A stretch of 45,564 nucleotides of DNA from contig DASYRM010000115.1 in NCBI GenBank assembly GCA_036004405.1, positions 1 to 45,564 of the forward strand, in the 5' to 3' direction. The position numbers and the translations under genes were made by a program. Source of the stretch: DASYRM01 sp036004405 (lineage in GTDB: Bacteria > Acidobacteriota > Vicinamibacteria > Vicinamibacterales > UBA2999). This document shows positions 16,119-23,468 of this stretch, in pieces (the first letter of the stretch is position 1; the number at the start of each line of letters is the position of its first letter). Below the pieces are notes generated by a model. That model saw nothing but the letters and a program-made list of their open reading frames with translations, was not told the origin of the DNA and did not search any database.

Positions 16119-16800
16119 CGAGCAGGAGCGGCCTGGCACTGGTGCTCCTGCTCTCGGTCTCCGGGTGCGTCACTCCCCCGGACACGGTACTGGAGCGCCT
16201 GACGGAATCGCGACGGCTCGCGGCCGATCTCCTGGTGCAGCTCTCGAAGGCCTCTGATGCGGCCAATCGGGCAGTGATGGCCGAGGCCGACGACGCCGCC
16301 ACCGCCGCCCGCGAAGCCGGTCAGGCCGTTTCCGTCATCGACAAGGACGTGGCGACGCTGCGACCGGTGCTGCAACAGCTCGGCTACTCCGCCGAAGGGC
16401 AACGCCTCGACCAGTTCGCGGGACAATTCGCCGAATATCGACGATTGGACCGGACGATCCTCGACCTGGCGGTCGAGAACACGAATCTCAAGGCGCAGCG
16501 GATCTCGTTCGGCCCCGCGAGTCAGGCGGCGGACGCGGAGGCTGCGGCCCGCAAAGCGTTTCAATCGCTGAAGCCGATCGTCGCCGCGGCCGCCCAGCCC
16601 CGCCTCGCCGACGCCACGGCTGCCCTCGACCGGTTCATGACGCTCAACGCCGAGCTCGTCGTGTTGTCGCGGCGCAACTCCGATGTGCGGTCGCTGGCGC
16701 TGTCGCTCGGCCAGAAACGGATGCTCACCGCCGCATGTGAGGAGACCCTGCAGGCCCTGCGGGACGCCTTGGCCAAGCGGGCTTCACCGCTACCCGCTGA
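16088..16800 (+). CDS. Helical lipoprotein, probably frameshifted near its 3' end
   Basis: The signal sequence LALVLLLSVSGC has a lipobox with Cys at residue 27 of the ATG form; a TTG at 16115 overlapping the regulator stop (TTGA) gives a more typical short N-region. The mature protein is a long helical bundle (LTESRRLAADLLVQLSKASD, AVSVIDKDVATLRPVLQQLG, LNAELVVLSRRNSDVRSLAL) recalling four-helix sensor domains. As read, the frame has no stop until 17320 and would run antisense through the whole SRPBCC gene. One extra G in the run at 16779-16781 would instead give KRGFTATR and a TGA at 16798-16800, just before the convergent SRPBCC stop, so a one-base loss (real or sequencing error) is likely. 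The membrane-attached product may assist the kinase. Confidence 0.65.
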
Positions 16801-16819
16801 GCAGGAACGACGGCCGGCT

Positions 16820-17275
16820 CTAGACGGCCGCCACTCTCTCGATCGAGCTCTTCAAGTCGAGCAGATCGTGGCTCAGGACGTCCCGAACCTTTCCGGCAAT
16901 CGCCCACTCGAGTGGCGACAGCAGCGCGAGCGGCAGCCCCTGCGGATTGAGGGCGAACTCGATGCTCACCAGCGTCCCGGCCGGCACCGGCTCGAACGTG
17001 AATACCGTGTCAACGCGTACGCCCGCCTTGTGATGGGTGATCGTGTAGGACCGGTTGTGCTCGAAGGCCGTGATCTCCATCTCGGCGTCATCGAGACGAC
17101 CGAGTATCTCGCGCGTTTCTCGCCACCTGGTGCCGAGGCGAAACTCGCCGAACGTCATCATCTCGACGCCCTTGATGCCAGAGACGTGTTCGAAGCCGTG
17201 CTCGATATCGGTGAACAGCGCAAAAACCTTGTCCACGGGCGCGGTGATGTCGCGGGACACCTTGATGTTTGCCAT
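16820..17275 (-). CDS. SRPBCC-fold (polyketide cyclase/START-like) protein
   Basis: The 151-residue protein starts with IKVSRDITAPVDKVFALFTDIE, the usual opening of SRPBCC/polyketide-cyclase-like proteins, and continues with GTRWRETREI, EITAFEHNRSYTITHHKAGVRVDTVFTFEPV and a long C-terminal helix (WAIAGKVRDVLSHDLLDLKSSIE) that closes the helix-grip fold. Such domains bind hydrophobic ligands; no catalytic residues are implied. The ATG at 17275 follows GAGGGAGG-like purines. It is convergent with the lipoprotein gene and has no obvious partner. Confidence 0.8.
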   Translation of the reverse strand: MANIKVSRDITAPVDKVFALFTDIEHGFEHVSGIKGVEMMTFGEFRLGTRWRETREILGRLDDAEMEITAFEHNRSYTITHHKAGVRVDTVFTFEPVPAGTLVSIEFALNPQGLPLALLSPLEWAIAGKVRDVLSHDLLDLKSSIERVAAV

Positions 17276-17515
17276 GGCTCTCGACCTCCCTCAGCCGGAT
17301 CGGCCGGCGCTTGTGGATAGTCAAGAAGGGTGCCGCTGGCGCACCCAACTGCGGGAGGCGTGTTGGCGGGAAAACGCCTGACTTGGGCGGTGGCTGACCG
17401 TAACGCTGCCGCCGTTGCGGGGAATTCGCTCACCGGCAGGGAATATTCCGATCGGGCACCGGCGTCGGCCGACTTCGACGCCACGACAAGAAGAAGTTGG
17501 CGACGACATTTGCCG

Positions 17516-17542
17516 CCGGCAGGTCGGCACGGAATCTGCCGG
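17516..17542. other. Hairpin in front of the 48-residue protein gene
   Basis: CCGGCAG (17516-17522) and CTGCCGG (17536-17542) can pair around a 13-base loop. The 3' arm touches the G-run (17541-17545) that serves as the ribosome site for the ATG at 17554, so it could mask translation. The remaining sequence from 17276 to 17515 shows no gene. Confidence 0.45.
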
Positions 17543-17553
17543 GGGTGTCTCGT

Positions 17554-17700
17554 ATGGCAAACAACGAACGCACGTCTCCCAAGGTTGCGACGAAGGCGAG
17601 CAAGCTGCTCAGCAACCTGAGTACTCCCAAAGCGGTGAAGAGCGTTGCGGCATCGGCGTTGACGCAGGCGCCGGACAGGCGGCCGAGGGGCAAGCGGTAA
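17554..17700 (+). CDS. Small basic protein of the SKxAS/KSVAASAL type (48 aa)
   Basis: The 48-residue product has the recurring pattern TSPKVATKASKLL...STPKAVKSVAASALTQAP, seen in a family of tiny, Lys/Ala/Ser-rich bacterial proteins of unknown function with two short helical motifs (S-K-x-A-S and K-S-V-A-A-S-A-L). It is preceded by GGGGGTG at a proper distance from the ATG; the longer in-frame ATG at 17497 lacks this. It is 220 bp upstream of the KdpD N-domain gene. It may bind nucleic acid or be a stress peptide, but that is speculation. Confidence 0.65.
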   Translation: MANNERTSPKVATKASKLLSNLSTPKAVKSVAASALTQAPDRRPRGKR

Positions 17701-17708
17701 AGAGGGGT

Positions 17709-17732
17709 GCCCGGTCAGACGCCTTACCGGGC
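17709..17732 (+). terminator. Stem-loop after the 48-residue protein gene
   Basis: GCCCGGT (17709-17715) and ACCGGGC (17726-17732) form a perfect 7-bp stem nine bases after the stop. No U-run follows, so it is at best a weak intrinsic terminator. From here to 17919 there is no further gene. Confidence 0.45.
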
Positions 17733-17919
17733 GGACGACCCGCTAGCGTCGAGTCTGTGCATCCAACGACGAGGTTCAGCTCACGAGGAGCCCAATCAGA
17801 TAGTCCACGCCCACGTGTCACCTCAGCATCGCGTGAGGCGGGCTAAGGGGTTGAGCAAAAGGCATAAAGAGTTCGTAAAGCCATAGGGGGCGCCGCGGGC
17901 GCCACGTTACGATCGGCGC

Positions 17920-19068
17920 GTGCCCGAAATGGCCAGGCCCACCGGCGACCAGATGCTGGCGAAGCTCCAGACCCAGCAACGGCCGCGGCTGCGCATCTAC
18001 ATCGGTGCGGCACCGGGCGTCGGCAAGACCTACTCGATGATCGAGGACGCGCACGCGTTGCGGCGCGGCGGCGTTGACGTCGTGGTGGGGTTCGTTGAAA
18101 CGCACGGTCGCGACGAGACGGAAGCCAAGCTCACGGACCTGGAAAGCGTTCCCCGCCGCAAAGTGGAATATCGCGGGGTCGTCCTGGAAGAGATGGACGT
18201 CGGCGCGATCGTCGCGCGCAAGCCCCAACTATGCGTCGTCGACGAGCTGGCCCACACCAACGCGCCGGGCAGCCGCCACGAGAAGCGCTTTCAGGACGTG
18301 CTCGAGATCCTCGACGCCGGCATCGGCGTGCTCACGGCCGTCAACATCCAGCACCTCGAGACGCTGAACGATGCGGTCGGCCGGGTGACCGGCGTCCGGG
18401 TGCGCGAGACCGTGCCCGACACCTTCCTCGACCGCGCCGACGAGGTCGTGAACGTGGACGTCACCGTCGAGGAGCTGCGAACGCGGCTCCGGCAGGGCAA
18501 GGTGTACAAACCGGAGAAGGTCGAGCAGGCGCTCTCGAACTTCTTCCGCGAAACCAACCTGGCCACCCTGCGCGAGCTCGCTCTGCGCGCCGTCGCCGAC
18601 GAAGTGGGAGACAAGGCGGCCTCGCGACGGCAGCGCGAAGGCCTCGAGCCGGCGCTGATCCCGGAGCGGGTGATGGTGTGCATGAGCTCCAACGCCGACG
18701 CGCCGCGCGTGCTCCGCACCGGTGCCCGCATCGCCGGGCGTCTCGGCGCGCGCTGGTACGCCGTTTACGTCGAGACGCCGCGAGAAGCCCCGACGCAGAT
18801 CAGGGCCGGTGATCGCGAGGCCCTGCAGAAGAACATCGAGCTCGCCGAGCAGCTCGGCGCCACGGTGGTGCGCGTGCGAGCCCACCGCCCCGCCGACGGC
18901 CTCATCGCCTTCGCCAAGCGCGAAGGCATCACGCACGTGATCTTCGGCCAGAGCGCGCGGACGCGGTTCGAGATCCTGCTCAAGGGCTCGACGCTCAACC
19001 GCTTTCTCGAGGAAGTCCGCGACGCGACCATCCAGGTGGTACCGCTCGGCCCGTCCGAGTCACGATAA
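17920..19068 (+). CDS. Stand-alone KdpD N-terminal sensor (KdpD P-loop domain plus USP domain)
   Basis: The 382-residue protein is the N-terminal half of KdpD alone: Walker A GAAPGVGKTYSM (29-40), RGGVDVVVGFVETHGR, Walker B LCVVDELAHTNAPGSRHEKR, GVLTAVNIQHLETLND, then a universal-stress-like domain (ERVMVCMSSNADAPRVLRTGARIA to THVIFGQSARTRFE and the closing LNRFLEEVRDATIQVVPL). Neither TM helices nor kinase domains are present; the stop is genuine and a KdpD-like membrane kinase fragment starts 7 bp later in another frame. In some bacteria free KdpD USP domains bind c-di-AMP, which would link it to the riboswitch upstream, but I cannot test that here. Start is GTG 17920 or ATG 17929. Confidence 0.9.
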   Translation: MPEMARPTGDQMLAKLQTQQRPRLRIYIGAAPGVGKTYSMIEDAHALRRGGVDVVVGFVETHGRDETEAKLTDLESVPRRKVEYRGVVLEEMDVGAIVARKPQLCVVDELAHTNAPGSRHEKRFQDVLEILDAGIGVLTAVNIQHLETLNDAVGRVTGVRVRETVPDTFLDRADEVVNVDVTVEELRTRLRQGKVYKPEKVEQALSNFFRETNLATLRELALRAVADEVGDKAASRRQREGLEPALIPERVMVCMSSNADAPRVLRTGARIAGRLGARWYAVYVETPREAPTQIRAGDREALQKNIELAEQLGATVVRVRAHRPADGLIAFAKREGITHVIFGQSARTRFEILLKGSTLNRFLEEVRDATIQVVPLGPSESR

Positions 19069-19075
19069 AGCCCTC

Positions 19076-19792
19076 GTGCCTGACGCTTCCCGCCGCGACG
19101 CCGTCATCCTGCTCGGCGGACTGGCGGGCGTCGCGCTCGCTGTCGATCTGCTGCCGCGGATCCCGCACATCAACAGCACGACGGTGGCGCTGGTGCTGCT
19201 GCTGATCGTGCTGGCCGCGGCCACCTTTGCCCGGCTGCGCGTGGCGGTGCTGACGTCGATCCTGTCGATGCTGGCCTTCAACTTCTTCTTCATCCAGCCG
19301 GTGGGCTCGTTCTTCGTCGCCGATCCCCAGAACTGGGTCGTGCTGGGGGTGTTCGTCGCCGTCGCTGTGGTGGCGAGCCAGCTCTGGGCGTCGGCGCAAG
19401 AGCGCGCCCGGGCCCGGCTCGCGGAGACGCTGCTGGCCTCGATGAGCCACGACATGCGCACCCCGCTCACCGCGATCCGCCTCGCGGTCGACAACCTGCG
19501 CGGGCGGCTGAGCGAAGACGAGCGCGAAACGCAGAGCCGCGCGGCGCAGATGGAGCTCGAGCGGCTGTCGCTGCTCGTCGAAAACGTCCTCGACATGGCC
19601 TCCATCGATGCCGGCGCCGTGAAGGTCGATCGCCAATGGGTGACCGCCGGCGACGTCATCGACGCGGCCATCGTGCGCGGCCTGCTGGGTGCGGCCGGCG
19701 GCAGCGTCTGGGCCGAAAACGCGGCCGGCGCTGGAGCGCGGTTTTCACCGTCGGTACCCGCTTCGGTCCGCGGCGTGACCGTGCCCGAGTAA
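19076..19792 (+). CDS. Shortened KdpD-like histidine kinase missing the GAF and ATPase core
   Basis: The 238-residue product aligns throughout with the intact kinase at 13924: the same DUF4118 membrane sensor (FNFFFIQPVGSFFVADPQNW), then directly LAETLLASMSHDMRTP with the phospho-acceptor His125, HisKA helices to IDAGAVKVDRQWV, then after DVIDAAIV directly the last strand RGLLGAAGGSVWAENAAGAGARF. Relative to that kinase about 165 residues (GAF) and about 103 residues (N, G1 and G2 boxes) are gone, both in frame. It cannot bind ATP, so it cannot autophosphorylate. It may be a decayed gene or a phosphoacceptor/scaffold paired with the KdpD N-domain gene 7 bp upstream. GTG start. Confidence 0.82.
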   Translation: MPDASRRDAVILLGGLAGVALAVDLLPRIPHINSTTVALVLLLIVLAAATFARLRVAVLTSILSMLAFNFFFIQPVGSFFVADPQNWVVLGVFVAVAVVASQLWASAQERARARLAETLLASMSHDMRTPLTAIRLAVDNLRGRLSEDERETQSRAAQMELERLSLLVENVLDMASIDAGAVKVDRQWVTAGDVIDAAIVRGLLGAAGGSVWAENAAGAGARFSPSVPASVRGVTVPE

Positions 19793-19838
19793 GGCCGCCA
19801 AACCGGCGCTTGCCGGAAGCCCTCGCGCCGGAACACTC

Positions 19839-19895
19839 TAGAGGCGCGTAGGCGGGTCCGAAGACCCGCAGGCGGACCTGGGAGGTCCGCCTCTA
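19839..19895. repeat. Palindromic element (GTAGAGGCG family) before the APC-MgtE gene
   Basis: TAGAGGCG (19839-19846) and its complement CGCCTCTA (19888-19895) bound two inner hairpins, GCGGGTC-CGAA-GACCCGC (19852-19869) and GCGGACCT-GGG-AGGTCCGC. It ends 11 bp before the ATG of the fusion gene, so its last stem-loop would lie over the ribosome-binding region. Confidence 0.8.
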
Positions 19896-19906
19896 CGCTG
19901 ACTCGC

Positions 19907-22900
19907 ATGCCGCTGACGCCGCGCCTCCGCACGCCGTATCCGGTCCGCGTGGTGCTCTCCACGCCGGCGGTGCTGTCGTTCGTCTCGGTGTGGAAGGCGG
20001 CCGCGCTGGCCATCGCCCAGCTCGGCGCCGGCCTCTTCTTCGTGGCCGGCGTGGCGGCGCCGGTGCTCGGCCCCTCGACGCTGTGGGCCGTGCTCGCCAC
20101 CGCGGTGCTGGGCTGGTTTGCGCGCGCCATCGACATCGAGAGCTGGGCGCTGCTCATCCCCGGCGGCACCGCCTCGCGCGTGCAGCAGGCGTTCGGCCCG
20201 CGCGCCGGCCGGGTGGCCGCCGCGGTGGCGGTCGTGGATCGCACCGTGTTCGCCGCGCTCGCCGCCGTCGTCACCGGACAGTACGTCGCGCTGGTGCTGG
20301 CGCCGCGCCTGCGCGGCACCGTCGCCGGCGCCGTGGCCGGCCAGGAACTCGCCACGGTCATCGGCGTCGCCATCATCGGGCTGCTGTGGATGCGCTCACG
20401 CATCGGCCTGTCGTGGCCGCGCGATGCCGCCGCGCGCGGCGTGTGGGTGGCCGTGGCCGTGCTCATCGCGCTCGCCGTCTGGGCCGCCGCCAGCCTGCGA
20501 CACGCGACCGTGCCCGCGGCCGCGCTGTTGCAGCCGCCCTTGCCGCCGCGATGGACGCCGCTGCCCGTCCTGGACGGCGTCATCTTCTGGTGGTCGGCGC
20601 TCGTGCTCACGCTGCAGGCGATCGGCGGCGGCGACGCCCTCTCACGCGTGGCGTACGACTTCGCCCCGCCGCGGCTCGCCTCACTGCGCCGCACGCGGAT
20701 GCTGGTCGGGCTCGTCACGGCCAGCCTCGGCATCACCACGACGCTCTGCTACGTGCTGCTCGTGCCCGCGCACGAGGTGTCGGCATGGACCAGCACGCCG
20801 CTGGCGGGGCTGGCCTATCACCTGGCGGCTCCGGGCTGGGTGCAAGGGGTGTTCGCGCTCGCGCTGGCGGTTGCGGCGGTGCTGCTGCTCGTGCCCGGGA
20901 TCTTTCTTTCGATGGGCGACGCCGAGGCGCTGCTGCAGCGCCTGTCGATCGAGGGCGCGCTGCCTGGCGGGCTCGTCGAACTGCACCACCGGCTCGGCAC
21001 ACCCGTCCGCCTCATCGACACCGCGGCGGCCGGCACCGTCTTCGTCGTGGTGCTCGCCGGCGGCCGCGTGGAGTGGCTGGCGCATGCGTTCGCCGTCACG
21101 ATCGCGGCCTATCTGCTGATCAAGATCGCGGCGCTCGTGCGCCTGCGCGGCAGCCAGACGACCGCGCCGTATCGCGTGCCGCTGACGTTCCGGGCTGGCC
21201 GCCGCAGCCTGCCGCTCGGCTTGATCGGGACCGGCGTGGTGCTGGCCGGCGCACCGCTGTCCGCGCTGGCCGCGGGCGACGCCCCTGCCGTGGCCGCGGC
21301 AACCCTCCTGTTCGTCATCGGTCTGGTGGTGCTGACCGCGGGCCGCACGGTGGAACCCGATGCCGCCGACGAGGCCCCCGCGGCGTTCGACGTGCTGAGC
21401 GACGACAAGGTGTCGCCGGCGCAGCTCGCCACGCGGCCCGGCTGCATCCTGGCGCCCGTTCGCAATCCCCACTCGCTGGATCACGTGGCGGCGGCGTTGA
21501 GAGCCGCGGGCGATCGCGACGTGGTGATCATGACGGTGCGCCTGCTCGACCCCGACGCGCCCGCCCCCGACGCCGAGCACGGGCCCACGCCGCAGGAGCG
21601 CAAGCTGTTCGAGGACGCCGCGGCCATGGCCGAGCGCCTCGGCCATCCCGTGCGACCGATCATCGTGGTGGCGCGCCACGTCGTGGACGCCATCGCCTCC
21701 ACGACGCTGCAGCTGCAGGCCTCGGAGGTGTTCGTCGGCGAGTCGTCCACCCTGTCGAGCGCCGACCAGGCGCGGCTGCTCGGCGAGGCCTGGGAGCGGC
21801 TCGACAAGCCGGGGCCGATCACGGCGCGGCTCGTGGTCGCGCACCGCAGCGGGCGCAGCGACACCTATCACATCGGCGCGCACCCGCCTTCGCTCACGCC
21901 GGTCGATCTCGATCTCATTCACCGGGTGTGGCTCGACGCCGTCAAGGCAGTCGGGCCGCACGTTCACCATCACGACGTCGTTCGCGCGGCGCTCACACAA
22001 ATGGAACAACAACTTACCGGCCCTCACCGGGACGAGGCGCTCGCGGCGATCCGCGACGTGTCGCGACCCGCCGACGAGCTCGCGGCCATGCTTCATGCAC
22101 GCGACTACGGCCGCCTTCGCGACGTGCTCCGCAACCGGCACGCCGGCGAGGTGGCCGAGCTCCTCACCGCGCTCAGCATCGAAGATCAGGTCGTGGTGTT
22201 CCGCGTGCTCCCGCGCAAGGACGCGGCGGCGGTGTTCGAGTACCTCTCGCAGGACGCGATGGAAGGCCTGCTCAAGGCCATGGCGCAGGAGGACATCGCC
22301 GCGCTCCTCAACAACATGGCGCCGGACGACCGCACCCAGTTCCTCGAAGAGCTGCCCGCCACCGCCACCCGGCAGCTGCTGTCGCTGCTGACGCCGGCCG
22401 AACGCGCCGTCGCCTCGACCCTGCTTGGCTATCCCGAGCGTTCGGTCGGGCGCCTGATGACCCCGCACTACCTGTCCGTGCGCGAGCACTGGACGGTGCA
22501 GGAAGTGCTGAACTACGTCCGCAACCACGGGCAGGACAGCGAGACGCTGAACGTGATCTACGTGGTGGACGACCAGGGTCTGCTCATCGACGACATCCGC
22601 ATCCGCGAATTCCTCCTGGCGCCGCTCGACAAGCGGGTGGTCGAGCTGATGGATCGCCGCTTCGTCACGCTCACCGCGGCCGACGATCAGGACGCCGCGG
22701 TGGCGGTCTTCCGGCAATACGACCGCAGCGCGCTGCCCGTCACCGACACGGTCGGCATGCTCATCGGCATCGTCACGATCGACGACGTGCTCGACGTGGC
22801 CGAGGCGGCGGCGACGCGCGAGATTCAGCGCATCGGCGGCTCCGAAGCGCTCGACGAGCCCTACATGGAGACGCCCTTCTGGCGGATGGTGCAGAAGCGC

Positions 22901-23431
22901 GCCGGCTGGCTGGTGGTGCTGTTCATCGGCGAAATGCTGACCGCCACCGCCATGGGCGTCTTCGAGGCGGAGATCGCGAAGGCCGTCGTGTTGACGCTGT
23001 TCATCCCGCTCATCATCTCGAGCGGCGGCAACTCGGGCTCGCAGGCGTCAACGCTGGTGATTCGCGCGCTGGCGCTCGGCGAGGTCGACCTCACCGATTG
23101 GTGGCGGGTCACGCGTCGCGAAGTGTTCGCGGGCCTCGCGCTCGGGTCGATTCTCGGCGCCATCGGCTTCATGCGCATCGCGGCCTGGTCGGCGTTCTCG
23201 ACCGTTTACGGCGAGCACTGGCTGCTCGTCGGCATCACGGTGGCGTTTTCGCTCCTGGGCGTCGTGATCTGGGGCACGCTCAGCGGATCGCTTCTGCCCC
23301 TGCTGCTGCGGCGACTCGGCCTCGATCCCGCGACGTCGTCGGCGCCGTTCGTGGCCACGCTCGTGGACGTCACCGGGCTCGTGATCTATTTCTCCGTCGC
23401 GCTGGTGGTGCTGAAGGGAACGCTGCTCTAA
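19907..23431 (+). CDS. APC permease-USP-MgtE fusion transporter
   Basis: One 1174-residue frame holds two transporters. Residues 1 to about 485 are an APC-superfamily permease with some 12 TM helices (LSFVSVWKAAALAIAQLGAGLFF; PGGTASRVQQAFG; GDALSRVAYDF). Residues about 510-690 form a USP-like domain (CILAPVRNPHSLDHVAAALRAAG to FVGESSTLSS). From about 705 comes complete MgtE: the N domain (LLTALSIEDQVVVFRVLPRK...), two CBS domains (from VGRLMTPHYLSV, about 847) and the five-helix Mg2+ channel from about 988 with the signature SSGGNSGSQASTLVIRALAL. No stop or frameshift separates the parts. MgtE imports Mg2+ under CBS/N-domain gating; an APC-USP part resembles K+ permeases such as KimA. A single protein could balance both ions. 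No M-box Mg2+ riboswitch is visible upstream. Confidence 0.9.
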   Translation: MPLTPRLRTPYPVRVVLSTPAVLSFVSVWKAAALAIAQLGAGLFFVAGVAAPVLGPSTLWAVLATAVLGWFARAIDIESWALLIPGGTASRVQQAFGPRAGRVAAAVAVVDRTVFAALAAVVTGQYVALVLAPRLRGTVAGAVAGQELATVIGVAIIGLLWMRSRIGLSWPRDAAARGVWVAVAVLIALAVWAAASLRHATVPAAALLQPPLPPRWTPLPVLDGVIFWWSALVLTLQAIGGGDALSRVAYDFAPPRLASLRRTRMLVGLVTASLGITTTLCYVLLVPAHEVSAWTSTPLAGLAYHLAAPGWVQGVFALALAVAAVLLLVPGIFLSMGDAEALLQRLSIEGALPGGLVELHHRLGTPVRLIDTAAAGTVFVVVLAGGRVEWLAHAFAVTIAAYLLIKIAALVRLRGSQTTAPYRVPLTFRAGRRSLPLGLIGTGVVLAGAPLSALAAGDAPAVAAATLLFVIGLVVLTAGRTVEPDAADEAPAAFDVLSDDKVSPAQLATRPGCILAPVRNPHSLDHVAAALRAAGDRDVVIMTVRLLDPDAPAPDAEHGPTPQERKLFEDAAAMAERLGHPVRPIIVVARHVVDAIASTTLQLQASEVFVGESSTLSSADQARLLGEAWERLDKPGPITARLVVAHRSGRSDTYHIGAHPPSLTPVDLDLIHRVWLDAVKAVGPHVHHHDVVRAALTQMEQQLTGPHRDEALAAIRDVSRPADELAAMLHARDYGRLRDVLRNRHAGEVAELLTALSIEDQVVVFRVLPRKDAAAVFEYLSQDAMEGLLKAMAQEDIAALLNNMAPDDRTQFLEELPATATRQLLSLLTPAERAVASTLLGYPERSVGRLMTPHYLSVREHWTVQEVLNYVRNHGQDSETLNVIYVVDDQGLLIDDIRIREFLLAPLDKRVVELMDRRFVTLTAADDQDAAVAVFRQYDRSALPVTDTVGMLIGIVTIDDVLDVAEAAATREIQRIGGSEALDEPYMETPFWRMVQKRAGWLVVLFIGEMLTATAMGVFEAEIAKAVVLTLFIPLIISSGGNSGSQASTLVIRALALGEVDLTDWWRVTRREVFAGLALGSILGAIGFMRIAAWSAFSTVYGEHWLLVGITVAFSLLGVVIWGTLSGSLLPLLLRRLGLDPATSSAPFVATLVDVTGLVIYFSVALVVLKGTLL

Positions 23432-23440
23432 CAGACGTGG

Positions 23441-23460
23441 GGGCCGCCCTTAGGCGGCCC
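23441..23460 (+). terminator. Stem-loop after the APC-MgtE gene
   Basis: GGGCCGCC-CTTA-GGCGGCCC is a perfect 8-bp stem ten bases after the fusion stop and nine bases before the SDR start. It resembles the unit of the tandem repeat at 24502 (GGGCCGCCTGAAGGCGGCCC), so it may be a repeat copy acting as a terminator. No U-run follows. Confidence 0.55.
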
Positions 23461-23468
23461 ATTGAACA

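Noticed and set aside
16801..17320. C-terminal extension of the lipoprotein through the SRPBCC gene
   Set aside because: It is antisense to a well-formed SRPBCC protein and becomes Arg/Glu/His-rich without helical pattern; a frameshift is more likely.
17526..17539. Sigma-54-like promoter (GG-N10-GC) before the 48-residue protein
   Set aside because: The start site would fall almost at the ATG and leave out the ribosome site; the match is probably chance.
16820..17700. Toxin-antitoxin pair formed by the SRPBCC protein and the 48-residue protein
   Set aside because: They are divergent with a 278-bp gap, and the SRPBCC sequence does not show RatA-specific features.
17840..17885. Sigma-70 promoter for the KdpD N-domain gene (TTGAGC, GTAAAG)
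   Set aside because: Spacing of 18-19 bp and a poor -10 box; nothing better was seen, so no feature is claimed.
19793..19906. Mg2+ (M-box) or c-di-AMP riboswitch upstream of the APC-MgtE fusion
   Set aside because: Searched by eye for the conserved blocks; only the palindromic repeat is present and the leader is too short.
20681..22717. Long open frame on the minus strand opposite the APC-MgtE gene (678 codons)
   Set aside because: It is His/Arg/Gln-rich with no domain, and lies wholly antisense to an unmistakable transporter; high GC keeps such frames open.
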